Assembly: GCA_016712715.1 (NCBI GenBank)
Contig: JADJQM010000001.1
Span: 496,001 to 560,000, forward strand
Direction of reading: 5' to 3'
Length of the DNA stretch: 64,000 bases
Source: Rhodospirillaceae bacterium
GTDB lineage: Bacteria > Pseudomonadota > Alphaproteobacteria > Dongiales > Dongiaceae
Part shown: piece after piece, positions 19,310 through 27,309 of the stretch
How positions within the stretch are numbered: the stretch's first letter is position 1
How the letters are laid out: every line of letters begins with the position of its first letter
Translations under genes and position numbers: made by a program
Notes under the pieces: model-generated
What the model was told of the DNA's origin: nothing
The model's input: the letters and a program-made list of their open reading frames with translations, nothing else
Database searches by the model: none

Positions 19310-20053
19310 ATGAAGAACACCATTACCACGCTTGCCCTTTGCGCTGCTGCCTTGCTGATTGCGGGCCAGGCGGCCGCCGTCGAGCCGCGCATCGGCGCGG
19401 TGGTGCAGCGCGACTATCGCTGTGCCGTGGCAGAGCCCCATGGCGCGCGCGCTGCCCACCCCATCCAGTATCGCGATGCCGTCTTTGCCCTCGACACGGT
19501 CAAGACCGGCGACACGGGGACGACCGCGCTTCAGTTCCTCGACGAGACGACGGTCGAAGTCGGCGCCGGCGCCGAACTGCGCCTCGACAATTTCGTCTAC
19601 GATCCGCAGACCACCGTGGGCGGTGGCCAGCTTTCCTTCGCCGTCGGTGCCTTCCGCTATGTCGGCGGCAAGATGACCACCGAACAGAACATCCAGTTGC
19701 AGACGCCGACCGCTACCATGGTGATCCGCGACACCGAACTGGTGATCTATGTCTGGCCCGATGGTCGCACCGAGGTCAACGTCGTCTCAGGCGCGGTCGA
19801 GGTGATGTCCTGTGCCGGCAGCGCAAGCCAGCTCGCCATGACCGGCATGCAAGTCACCGTGATGCCGGATTGCCTGACCCATGTCGCCGCGGCACCCACC
19901 TTGCCGAACGACCTTGCGGCCCTCACCCTGCCGATGCGCGAGACCGGCGGCGAGGGCGATACCGATGACGATGACGGCGGTCGCGGCGGCGAACGCTCGC
20001 ATCCGGACCCCGACACCAAGGACCACGACCGCAACACCCACAACCCCAACTGA
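19310..20053 (+). CDS. Secreted FecR-domain protein with Asp/His-rich tail (copy 2)
   Basis: A 247-residue protein with a clean signal peptide (TTLALCAAALLIAGQAAA-VEP) and the same FecR domain as copy 1: VFALDTVKTGDTGTTALQFL, VGAFRYVGG, TPTATMVIRDTELVIYV, TEVNVVSGAVEV. The tail after PNDLAALTLP is short, charged and histidine-containing (GDTDDDDGGRGGERSHPDPD). Each copy has a cysteine pair near the end of the domain (VQVC...PPTCEAS in copy 1, VMSC...MPDCLTH here), suggesting a disulphide. I chose the ATG at 19,310 because it gives the signal peptide. Role unknown; FecR domains often act in sensing or surface assembly. Confidence 0.85.
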   Translation: MKNTITTLALCAAALLIAGQAAAVEPRIGAVVQRDYRCAVAEPHGARAAHPIQYRDAVFALDTVKTGDTGTTALQFLDETTVEVGAGAELRLDNFVYDPQTTVGGGQLSFAVGAFRYVGGKMTTEQNIQLQTPTATMVIRDTELVIYVWPDGRTEVNVVSGAVEVMSCAGSASQLAMTGMQVTVMPDCLTHVAAAPTLPNDLAALTLPMRETGGEGDTDDDDGGRGGERSHPDPDTKDHDRNTHNPN

Positions 20054-20124
20054 CCGATCCCGGCATTCGACGGGCGCGCGATCTTCCCTTATGCATGGGC
20101 AAGCACCTGCACAAGAACTCCGCC

Positions 20125-20541
20125 ATGTCGCTCGAAACCGACTTCGCCACCGCCAATGCGGCCTTCTACCACGCCTTTGCGCGCGCTGATTTCGGCGCCA
20201 TGAGCCGGCTTTGGGCCGCTGACCTCGCCGTGTCCTGCTGCCATCCGGGGGCGGTCCCCATCCTGGGACGGGAGGAAATCCTCAATTCCTGGCGCCAGAT
20301 TTTCCTCCATGGCCAGCCCAGCGACATCACCTTCCTGCCGCAGCAGATGACCGTCATCGGCGGAATCGGCATCGCCTGCGGTCTGGAGCGGTTCGGCAAC
20401 GGGCAAATCGCCTGTACCAACCTGTTTGCCGAGGAAAACGGCGCCTGGCGCATGATCCATCACCAGGGCGGGCCGATCCTTGGCAGTGCCCAGCGGCCCT
20501 CTCAAGGGCGTCCGGATCCCAGCCAGGCAACCCGCCACTAG
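20125..20541 (+). CDS. NTF2/SnoaL-like family protein
   Basis: A protein of 138 residues with the cone fold of the DUF4440/SnoaL group: an N-terminal helix (ETDFATANAAFYHAFARADF), then MSRLWAADLAVSCCHPGAVPILGREE, with the usual HPG-x6-GRE pattern, and a C-terminal strand ending AWRMIHHQG. It may be a small-molecule isomerase/hydratase or a binding protein. An upstream ATG at 20,095 is possible. The tail after GPILGS is disordered-looking. Confidence 0.75.
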   Translation: MSLETDFATANAAFYHAFARADFGAMSRLWAADLAVSCCHPGAVPILGREEILNSWRQIFLHGQPSDITFLPQQMTVIGGIGIACGLERFGNGQIACTNLFAEENGAWRMIHHQGGPILGSAQRPSQGRPDPSQATRH

Positions 20542-20630
20542 GCCGGTGAGGGGGACCATACCCCAGCAAAAACCCTTGAACCGAAACGAGGTTTCGTTGC
20601 GCCTTCGCCTGCGGACGGCATATTAATCCC

Positions 20631-22481
20631 ATGCAGCTGAGTCGGATCATCGGACGCGCCCTGTTGGGGCCCCTCATGGCTACGGTCATCGTCGTGACCG
20701 CGCCGGCGGCGTTGGCCGACTATGGTACCGGCCTCGACGCCTTCAATGCCGGCGCCTTCGACCAGGCCCTGGTGGAATGGCAGAAGGCGGCTTTGGCCGG
20801 CGACAAGCGCGCCCAGCACGCCCTGGGTCTGCTGTTGGAGAGCGGGCGGGGGACCAAGCCGGACATCGACCAAGCGCTCAAATGGTACGAAGCTTCGGCC
20901 GAGCAGGGCTTCGCGCCCGCCATGAACAATCTCGCCATGCTCTATGCCGACGGCCGCGGCGTGAAGAAGGACCAGAACAAGGCCATCGCCTACTGGACCA
21001 AGGCGGCAGAGGGCGGCAATGCCACGGCTGCCTTCAATCTCGGCGTCCAGTACATGCTCGGCAACGGCGTCCCGCTCGACAAGAAGCAGACGGTCACCTT
21101 GTGGACCAAGGCGGCGGAGGCCAAGAGCGTCCAGGCGCAATACAATCTGGGCCTGCTCTATGACCGCGGCGACGGCGTCGAAAAGGACGAGAAACAGGCC
21201 GCGCGCTGGATCGCCCTGGCGGCCGAAGCGGGCCTGCCGGAAGCGCAGATCGATCTTGCGGAGTTCTATCGAACTGGCCGCGGCGTCGCCAAGGATCCCG
21301 ACCAGGCCTATTTCTGGCTCGAAAAGGCGGCTGCCGGCGGCAGCCTCAAGGCCAAGCAGAAGCTGACCGAACTCCCCAAGCCGAAGCCGGCCGCCACCAC
21401 CGCGGAAGCGGCACCGGCGACCACGCCTGCCGATAGCCACGCGGCCGCCGGGACGACGGAAACGCCAGATGCCAGTCACACTGCTGATGCCAGTCACACT
21501 GCTGATGCCAGTCACACTGCTGATGCCGGGCACACTGCTGAAACCGGGCATGCTGAAACCCCGGCCGCGAACACCGTCGCCACAGCGCCCAGCGGCCATG
21601 CGGCGTCGGCAACCGAAGGCCAGGCGACCGAAGGTCACGCTGCGGAGGAACCGGCCCCGGCTGCCCATGCTGCGGACACGCACGCCGCGGACACCCAGGC
21701 AAGCGAGGCGCCGGTCGAGACCGCAGCGGCGGACGCGCACGCCACGGACGATCATGCCGAGGCAACACCCACCGCCACCGCCATGGCGCAGAATGCCACG
21801 ACGGCTATTCCGGCCCCCGAGAACGCAGAATCCGAGAATGCCGCCCCGGATGACCATGCACCTGACGAACATGCTGCCGCTGAACCGCCCCAGGATGAAC
21901 ATGCGACTGATGAACATGCGGCGGATGAACAAGCTGCGGGTGATCACGCGGCTGAAACGCAGACCGCCGATGCCAGCCATGGTGAGGAACAAGCCGCCGA
22001 AATCCCGCCGGTCGAAGGCGAGGGTGGCGCCGAACCGGCCGCCGCCGCGGATCATGCGACCGACGAACATGCAACTGGGGAACCCGCAGCAGACGGGCAC
22101 ACCGCGGATGAGTCCGCGCCCGATGAGCATGCCGATGCCGAGCATGCGGCCCCCGACGCCGAGGAAGAGATCGCCGCCGATGGCGTGACGCCCTTGCCGC
22201 CCTTGGCCGAGACCTTGTCCTCGCGCGAGAAGATCTATCGCATCTGGCTCGGCAACAAGGAGACGGCTGAATCTGCCGGCACCGAATTCATCCGCTTGAA
22301 GCTGGCATTCAAGCCCATTCTCGACAAGATCGCGCTGGATGCGCGGCCCTTCGTCAATGAACGGGGCACCGTGTTCCGTCTCTATCTCGGCCCGTTCCCG
22401 ACGCTCAAGGATGCGCAGGCGATGTGCGACAACATCCGTGGGCGCGACAGCGGACAGGCCTGCCGAACCGTCATTAACTGA
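20631..22481 (+). CDS. Sel1-repeat protein with His/Asp/Glu/Ala-rich linker and C-terminal SPOR domain
   Basis: A 616-residue exported protein. The signal peptide ends near APAALA-DYG. From about residue 35 to 240 there are five to six Sel1-like repeats (AQHALGLLLESGRGTKPDID; APAMNNLAMLYADGRGVKKD; AAFNLGVQYMLGNG; VQAQYNLGLLYDRGDG). Residues about 250-530 are a low-complexity linker of Ala, Glu, Asp, Thr and regularly spaced His (DASHTA, DEHATDEHAADE). The last 80 residues form a SPOR-like domain (FRLYLGPFPTLKDAQAMCDN) that usually binds denuded septal peptidoglycan. This architecture suggests a periplasmic cell-envelope or division protein; the linker may bind metal. Confidence 0.85.
   Translation: MQLSRIIGRALLGPLMATVIVVTAPAALADYGTGLDAFNAGAFDQALVEWQKAALAGDKRAQHALGLLLESGRGTKPDIDQALKWYEASAEQGFAPAMNNLAMLYADGRGVKKDQNKAIAYWTKAAEGGNATAAFNLGVQYMLGNGVPLDKKQTVTLWTKAAEAKSVQAQYNLGLLYDRGDGVEKDEKQAARWIALAAEAGLPEAQIDLAEFYRTGRGVAKDPDQAYFWLEKAAAGGSLKAKQKLTELPKPKPAATTAEAAPATTPADSHAAAGTTETPDASHTADASHTADASHTADAGHTAETGHAETPAANTVATAPSGHAASATEGQATEGHAAEEPAPAAHAADTHAADTQASEAPVETAAADAHATDDHAEATPTATAMAQNATTAIPAPENAESENAAPDDHAPDEHAAAEPPQDEHATDEHAADEQAAGDHAAETQTADASHGEEQAAEIPPVEGEGGAEPAAAADHATDEHATGEPAADGHTADESAPDEHADAEHAAPDAEEEIAADGVTPLPPLAETLSSREKIYRIWLGNKETAESAGTEFIRLKLAFKPILDKIALDARPFVNERGTVFRLYLGPFPTLKDAQAMCDNIRGRDSGQACRTVIN
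21468..21539 (+). repeat. Four tandem 18-bp units inside the Sel1/SPOR gene
   Basis: Three identical copies of GATGCCAGTCACACTGCT (21,468-21,521) and a fourth differing at two positions encode DASHTA, DASHTA, DASHTA, DAGHTA. More degenerate copies follow. It is a coding repeat likely to change copy number by slippage. Confidence 0.95.
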
Positions 22482-22488
22482 CGCTGGG

Positions 22489-23970
22489 ATGACCATGCCA
22501 CAGGCCATCGTCAGCACCGCCGCCATGCGCGCCGCGGAGCAAGCCTTCTTCGCCCGTGGCCAAGACAGTTTCGCGCTCATGCAGGCGGCGGGTGCCGCCG
22601 TCGCCGCGTCGATCATCGCCGACCATCCGGCGCGCGATCGGTCCATGCTGGTCCTGTGCGGCCCCGGCAACAATGGCGGCGACGGCTTTATCGTCGCCGC
22701 GCTGCTGCGTGATGCGGGCTATGAGGTGAGCGTTGCCGCCGCGCGTGCCGCGGACGCCTATCAGGGCGACGCCGCGCGGGCGGCCCTGACATGGAGCCGG
22801 GCCGGGCCTGTCCTCCCCCTCGCGGGCGCCACGGCCCTGGCACCGGATGTCATCGTCGATGCCCTGTTCGGCATCGGCCTCGACCGCCCGCTCACCGGGG
22901 AGATCGCCGCCGTGATCAATTGGGCGAACGGCACCTGCGCCGCGCGCATCGCCATCGATATCGCCAGCGGCGTCGGCGCCGATGACGGCAGCGTGCTGGG
23001 GACGGCCATCCGGGCTCAGCACACCGTCACCTTTGGCTGGCCCAAGCCCGGCCATCTGCTGCCGCCCGGCAAGGCCCATTGCGGCCGGCTCGAGGTGGCG
23101 CCGATCGGCCTCGATGACAGCCTGCTGCCGGCCGGCCAGCAGCTCTTTCGGAACGATCCCGGCCTCTGGCTGGCGACCCTGCCGGAAGCCGGTCTCCTTG
23201 ACCACAAATACAGCCGCGGCCATGCGCTCGTGATCGGGAGCAGCGACATGCCGGGGGCAGGGCGCCTCGCCTCCCTGGCCGCCCGCCGGATCGGCGCCGG
23301 CATGCTGAGCGTGGCAGCACCCGCCGCCATCCTGCCGCTCTTCATGGCCGACCAGCCCGGCATCATCGCGCGGCCCGCCGGCCGCGCCGAGGATCTGGTC
23401 GAGATCCTCATGGACCGGCGCATCTCCGGCGTGCTGGTGGGCTCCGGCCTCGTGCCCCACGCGGCCTCGCGCGAGGCGGTGCTGACGGCGCTTGCCGCCG
23501 GCAGGCCCGCCGTGGTCGATGGCGGCGGCCTCACGGCCTTTGCCGACCGGCCGGAGGATCTCTTCACCTCCGGGCGTGGCGATGTCGTCCTCACCCCGCA
23601 TGAGGGCGAGTTCGCCCGGCTCTTCCCCGATCTTGGCCCCGCCGCCGGCAACAAGCTCGTCCGGGTGCGCGAAGCGGCCCGCCGCGCCCGTGCCGTGGTC
23701 GTGCTGAAGGGGGCCGATACCGTGGTGGGAGCTCCCGATGGGCGCCTCGCCATCAACCCCGAGGCCAGCCCCTATCTCGCCACGGCCGGTTCCGGCGATG
23801 TCCTGGCGGGCCTGATCGTGGGCCTGCTCGTCCAGGGAATGCCGGCCTTTCTCGCCGCCTGCGCCGCGGTCTGGCTCCATGCGCAGGCCGGGCTCAATCT
23901 CGGCGCCGGCCTCATCGCCGAGGATCTCGCAGCCGAGATTCCGGTCCTGCTGCGGCGTCTGGGTCGGTGA
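22489..23970 (+). CDS. nnr: Bifunctional NAD(P)H-hydrate epimerase / ADP-dependent NAD(P)H-hydrate dehydratase
   Basis: A 493-residue repair enzyme that rescues hydrated NAD(P)H. The N-terminal YjeF_N epimerase domain (to about residue 215) carries LCGPGNNGGDGFIVAALLRD. The C-terminal ribokinase-like dehydratase domain carries GSSDMPGAGRLASLAARRIG, VLTPHEGEFARLF and the catalytic ATAGSGDVLAGLIVGLL. The start MTMPQAIVS at 22,489 is seven bases after the previous stop; an ATG at 22,495 is equally possible. Its GTGA overlap with the next gene indicates translational coupling. Confidence 0.93.
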   Translation: MTMPQAIVSTAAMRAAEQAFFARGQDSFALMQAAGAAVAASIIADHPARDRSMLVLCGPGNNGGDGFIVAALLRDAGYEVSVAAARAADAYQGDAARAALTWSRAGPVLPLAGATALAPDVIVDALFGIGLDRPLTGEIAAVINWANGTCAARIAIDIASGVGADDGSVLGTAIRAQHTVTFGWPKPGHLLPPGKAHCGRLEVAPIGLDDSLLPAGQQLFRNDPGLWLATLPEAGLLDHKYSRGHALVIGSSDMPGAGRLASLAARRIGAGMLSVAAPAAILPLFMADQPGIIARPAGRAEDLVEILMDRRISGVLVGSGLVPHAASREAVLTALAAGRPAVVDGGGLTAFADRPEDLFTSGRGDVVLTPHEGEFARLFPDLGPAAGNKLVRVREAARRARAVVVLKGADTVVGAPDGRLAINPEASPYLATAGSGDVLAGLIVGLLVQGMPAFLAACAAVWLHAQAGLNLGAGLIAEDLAAEIPVLLRRLGR

Positions 23971-24422
23971 GCCGGGCGCTTGAGAAATCTCTGGCGATCC
24001 GCCGGGCCGGGGAGGGCGACCAGGCGGCTTGTGCCGCGATCTTCATCGAAACCATGACGACGACCTTTCCCGAAGAGCCGGCCGCGGCACGCACCAGCGC
24101 TGCCTACGCCGCCAGTGTATTGGGCGAGGAGCAATGGCTGGCTTTGTCAGGCTCCCGTATTATCGGTTATATATCAGTCTATTGGCCATCGAACTTCATC
24201 CATAGTCTTTACATTTCACCGGCCTTCCAGGGGCTGGGCGCTGGGCGCCTGCTGATGTCGACCGTGCTGGAACAGGCCATGGGCGACATGGAACTGAAGA
24301 CCGACAAATCGAACTCCCGCGCCTTCGTTTTTTACCGCCGCCAGGGCTGGCGCGTGGTGGGCGAGGGCCTGGCGGCCACCGGCCCCTGGTGGCGCCTGCG
24401 CCACGCCGGCGGGGTTTTGTGA
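23967..24422 (+). CDS. GNAT family N-acetyltransferase
   Basis: A 151-residue acetyltransferase that begins with GTG overlapping the nnr stop. The GNAT core is visible: IHSLYISPAFQGLGAGRLLM contains the acetyl-CoA-binding Q-x-x-G-x-G/A loop, and NSRAFVFYRRQGWRVVGEG is the final strand-helix pair. The acceptor is unknown. Confidence 0.85.
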   Translation: MSRALEKSLAIRRAGEGDQAACAAIFIETMTTTFPEEPAAARTSAAYAASVLGEEQWLALSGSRIIGYISVYWPSNFIHSLYISPAFQGLGAGRLLMSTVLEQAMGDMELKTDKSNSRAFVFYRRQGWRVVGEGLAATGPWWRLRHAGGVL

Positions 24423-24460
24423 GGGTTCGCCTGTCACGATAACCTCTCACAATAATCAGC

Positions 24461-24544
24461 TGTCATCCCCGGGCTGAACCCGGGGGTCTGGCCCCGCCGC
24501 CGAGCCGTTGCCAGCAGATCCCCGGGTTCAGCCCGGGGATGACG
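24461..24544. repeat. Palindromic intergenic element (REP-like), long inverted repeat
   Basis: GTCATCCCCGGGCTGAACCC (from 24,462) is repeated in inverted form ending GGATGAC at 24,543, with about 32 bases between the arms. Each arm is itself partly palindromic (CCCCGGG...CCCGGGG). A close relative occurs at 31,422-31,450. Such elements are multi-copy in many alphaproteobacteria. Confidence 0.8.
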
Positions 24545-24694
24545 GTCGCTAAAAGGGGTGTCAAGGGGCCAACGCGCGGCCCGACCGGCCTTTTTGCTTG
24601 TCGCTCAGGCCCGGGTGGGATACATCCCCGGCCCGGAACCGGTGCAATCCCGGGGCCACGAGCTATTGCTATGGCGCGGCTCGGAACGACCTTT

Positions 24695-24779
24695 GCGGGC
24701 GTGGCGAAATTGGTAGACGCGCAGGATTTAGGTTCCTGTGACGCAAGTCGTGTGGGTTCAAGTCCCTCCGCCCGCACCA
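24695..24779 (+). tRNA. tRNA-Leu (anticodon TAG)
   Basis: A class II tRNA of 85 bases. Acceptor GCGGGCG pairs with CGCCCGC, the anticodon arm CAGGA/TCCTG encloses TTTAGGT (anticodon TAG), a long variable arm TGACGCAAGTCG follows, the T loop is GTTCAAGTC, and CCA is encoded at 24,777-24,779. Confidence 0.97.
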
Positions 24780-24884
24780 ATTGACCCGAAATTGGTCGTT
24801 TCGCGGACGCCGGCAGGCCGTGACCTGGATATTGCGCCCGATTTGTTATCGATATCTGAACCCTTAGTCTGAAAGAGTGCTGCC

Positions 24885-26231
24885 ATGCAGATCACCGAAA
24901 CCCTGAACCAGGGCCTCAAGCGGGAATACAAGATCGCCGTCCCCGCCGCCCAATTGCGCGAGAAGGTCGATGGCAAGCTGGTCGAACTGAGCCACAAGCT
25001 GAAGATCCCCGGCTTCCGTCCCGGCAAGGTGCCGATGTCGCTCTTGAAGCAGCGCTACGAACAGTCCGTGATGGGCGAGGTGCTCGAAGAGAGCGTGCAG
25101 CAGAGCTCTCAGCAGCTGATGACCGAGCGCAATCTGCGCCCGGCCGGCCAGCCGAAGATCGAACTCGTCGGCGAGTTCAAGGACGGCACCGATCTCGAAT
25201 TCTCGATGGCGATGGAAGTCATCCCGGAAGTGACGCCGATGGACTTCACCACGGTCTCGCTCGAGCGCGTCGGCGTGGAGGTTCCTGACTCCGAAGTCGA
25301 AGACAGCCTGAAGCGCATCGCCAAGCGCCAGCGCGCGTCCGAGCCGGTGGCCGACGACGTTGCCGCCGCCAATGGCGACATCGCGGTCATCGATTTCGTG
25401 GGCTCCATCGACGGCGTCGAATTCGAGGGTGGCAAGGCCGATGGCCACTACCTGGAACTGGGTTCGGGTACCTTCATCCCCGGCTTCGAAGAGCAGCTGG
25501 TCGGCGCCAAGAAGGGCGACAAGAAGACCGTGAAGGTCACTTTCCCGGCCGAATACGGCAATGCCGAGCTCGCCGGCAAGGAAGCAAGCTTCGCCGTCAC
25601 CGTGCAGGAAGTCCGCCGCCTGAAGGATGTGCCGGTCGATGACGAACTGGCAAAGTCGCTGGGTCTCACCGATCTGGCCGAGCTGAAGAAACAGGCCCGC
25701 GAGCGCATCGAAAAGGAATACGGCGCCGTGGCCCGCGCCCGCGTGAAGCGCAAGCTCCTTGACATCCTTGCCGACAATCACAACTTCAACTTGCCTGAGA
25801 CCCTGGTCGAAGCCGAGTTCGGCGCCATCTGGCAGCAGATCGAAGCCGACCTCAAGGCCGGTCGCCTGGACGAGGAAGACAAGGGCAAGTCGGAAGACGA
25901 GCTGAAGAAGGAATACCGCGAGATTGCCGAGCGCCGCGTGAAGCTGGGGCTGCTGCTCTCCGAAGTCGGCCGCCAGAATAATATCCAGGTGCCGAACGAG
26001 GAACTGAGCCGCGCCCTCATCCAGGAAGCGCAGCGCTATCCCGGTCAGCAGCAGCAGGTGATCGAATACTATCAGCGTTCGCCGGAAGCCTTGAACCAGC
26101 TGCGCGCGCCGCTTTACGAGGAAAAGGTCGTCGACTACATCCTCGAGCGCGCCAAGGTGTCCGAACGCAAGATTTCGCCCGAGGCATTCGCTGCCGAAGG
26201 CGAGGCGGAACTCAAAGGCCGCCGCGACTAA
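24885..26231 (+). CDS. tig: Trigger factor
   Basis: A 448-residue ribosome-associated chaperone and prolyl isomerase. The ribosome-binding loop GFRPGKVP is at residues 43-50. The FKBP-type isomerase domain is at about 160-250 (IDFVGSIDGVEFEGGKADGH, GSGTFIPGFEEQLVGAKKG), and the helical C-terminal chaperone arms follow (SPEALNQLRAPLYEEKVVDY). Length and domain order are normal. It is followed by clpP and clpX, the widespread tig-clpP-clpX order. Confidence 0.97.
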   Translation: MQITETLNQGLKREYKIAVPAAQLREKVDGKLVELSHKLKIPGFRPGKVPMSLLKQRYEQSVMGEVLEESVQQSSQQLMTERNLRPAGQPKIELVGEFKDGTDLEFSMAMEVIPEVTPMDFTTVSLERVGVEVPDSEVEDSLKRIAKRQRASEPVADDVAAANGDIAVIDFVGSIDGVEFEGGKADGHYLELGSGTFIPGFEEQLVGAKKGDKKTVKVTFPAEYGNAELAGKEASFAVTVQEVRRLKDVPVDDELAKSLGLTDLAELKKQARERIEKEYGAVARARVKRKLLDILADNHNFNLPETLVEAEFGAIWQQIEADLKAGRLDEEDKGKSEDELKKEYREIAERRVKLGLLLSEVGRQNNIQVPNEELSRALIQEAQRYPGQQQQVIEYYQRSPEALNQLRAPLYEEKVVDYILERAKVSERKISPEAFAAEGEAELKGRRD

Positions 26232-26248
26232 GTGACTGCGAGATGGTG

Positions 26249-26294
26249 ATTCGTTCTGGCGACCCAGAAACTTGATGGGCTTGTCAGAACGAAT
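26249..26294 (+). other. Hairpin between tig and clpP
   Basis: ATTCGTTCTG (26,249-26,258) and CAGAACGAAT (26,285-26,294) can form a 10-bp stem, with CCCA/TGGG pairing inside the loop. There is no T run, so it may be an mRNA-processing or attenuating structure rather than a full terminator. Confidence 0.45.
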
Positions 26295-26393
26295 TGCCAG
26301 AATCCCTCCGCTCGCTAAGATCGCGCTTTAGCACTTGGGTGAGTCGCCATTCGCGCCGCGGATGGTCGCTTAGCCCCATCTTGAGAGTGGAAG

Positions 26394-27038
26394 ATGAGAG
26401 ACAGAGATCCCGTCGAGATCTACAACAACTACCTTGTGCCGATGGTGGTCGAGCAGACCAATCGCGGCGAACGCTCCTACGATATCTATTCGCGCCTCTT
26501 GAAAGAGCGCATCATCTTCCTGGTCGGCCCGGTCAATGACGGCATGGCGAGCGTTGTCTGCGCCCAGCTGCTGTTCCTGGAATCGGAGAATCCGAACAAG
26601 GAAATCTCGATCTACATCAACTCGCCGGGCGGCGTCGTCTCGTCGGGTCTCGCGATGTACGACACCATGCAGTACATCCGTCCCGAAGTGTCGACCGTGT
26701 GCATTGGTCTGGCGGCCTCCGCGGGGTCGCTGCTGCTGACGGCCGGCGCCAAGGACAAGCGCTTCAGCCTGCCGCATTCCAACATCATGATCCACCAGCC
26801 CTCGGGCGGTTATCAGGGCCAGGCGACGGATATCGAGATCCACGCCAAGGAAATCCTGCGCACCCGCGACCGGCTCAACAAGATTTATGTCCGCCATACC
26901 GGCCAGGACCTCGCCACTATTGAGAACGCGATGGAACGCGACCGCTACATGACCCCGGAGGAGGCCAAGGAGTTCGGCCTCATCGACGTGGTCGTCAGCG
27001 AACGCCCGATCCCGGCCGACCTCAAGGACAAGGCCTGA
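26394..27038 (+). CDS. clpP: ATP-dependent Clp protease proteolytic subunit
   Basis: A 214-residue ClpP serine peptidase that forms the double heptameric chamber served by ClpX or ClpA. The catalytic triad is visible: Ser109 in GLAASAGS, His134 in HSNIMIHQPSGG and Asp183 in MERDRYM. The oxyanion SPGG motif and the QGQATDIEIHAKE handle are intact. Its partner clpX lies 271 bases downstream, beyond a terminator. Confidence 0.97.
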   Translation: MRDRDPVEIYNNYLVPMVVEQTNRGERSYDIYSRLLKERIIFLVGPVNDGMASVVCAQLLFLESENPNKEISIYINSPGGVVSSGLAMYDTMQYIRPEVSTVCIGLAASAGSLLLTAGAKDKRFSLPHSNIMIHQPSGGYQGQATDIEIHAKEILRTRDRLNKIYVRHTGQDLATIENAMERDRYMTPEEAKEFGLIDVVVSERPIPADLKDKA

Positions 27039-27075
27039 CATCTGATCTGCGGATCTTTGTTCCTGTGATGTTCAG

Positions 27076-27118
27076 GGTCCGGATCGTCTGCCGATGACGA
27101 TCCGGACCTTAACCTTTT
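27076..27118 (+). terminator. Terminator between clpP and clpX
   Basis: GGTCCGGATCGTC (27,076-27,088) pairs perfectly over 13 bp with GACGATCCGGACC (27,096-27,108) around a 7-base loop, followed by TTAACCTTTT. clpX is therefore likely to have its own promoter in 27,119-27,300; a TACAAT at 27,132-27,137 is a possible -10 box. Confidence 0.8.
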
Positions 27119-27309
27119 GTGGACAAAGGCCCGCTACAATCGGGCCGAACAATGGGCCACCGGGTGCTGTTTTGTTCCCGGCCTGTACCAGAAAGCCCCG
27201 CATCGCCAGAAACACGTTGTACTGGGTCGAACCGGGGGGCTAGATTGACCAAGAACGGGGCGATTCAGCCAACTGAATCAAGGCCACCCGAAGCTCGAAT
27301 GGATCGGAA

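Noticed and set aside
21468..21539. Regularly spaced direct repeats resembling a CRISPR array
   Set aside because: The units are contiguous 18-mers without spacers and lie in frame inside the Sel1/SPOR coding sequence.
20538..22673. 711-codon open frame on the minus strand
   Set aside because: It is the antisense shadow of the Sel1/SPOR gene; long stop-free antisense frames are expected at this GC content, and the sequence has no signal peptide, domain or ribosome site that makes sense.
22474..23880. 468-codon minus-strand frame opposite nnr
   Set aside because: Shadow of nnr: low-complexity Gly/Ala/Arg product with no family motif, while the plus strand shows both Nnr domains intact.
24462..24543. 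Inverted repeat as an attachment site for an island at tRNA-Leu
   Set aside because: The tRNA 3-prime end is not duplicated anywhere in the window and no integrase is present; the repeat is of the REP type found again at 31,422.
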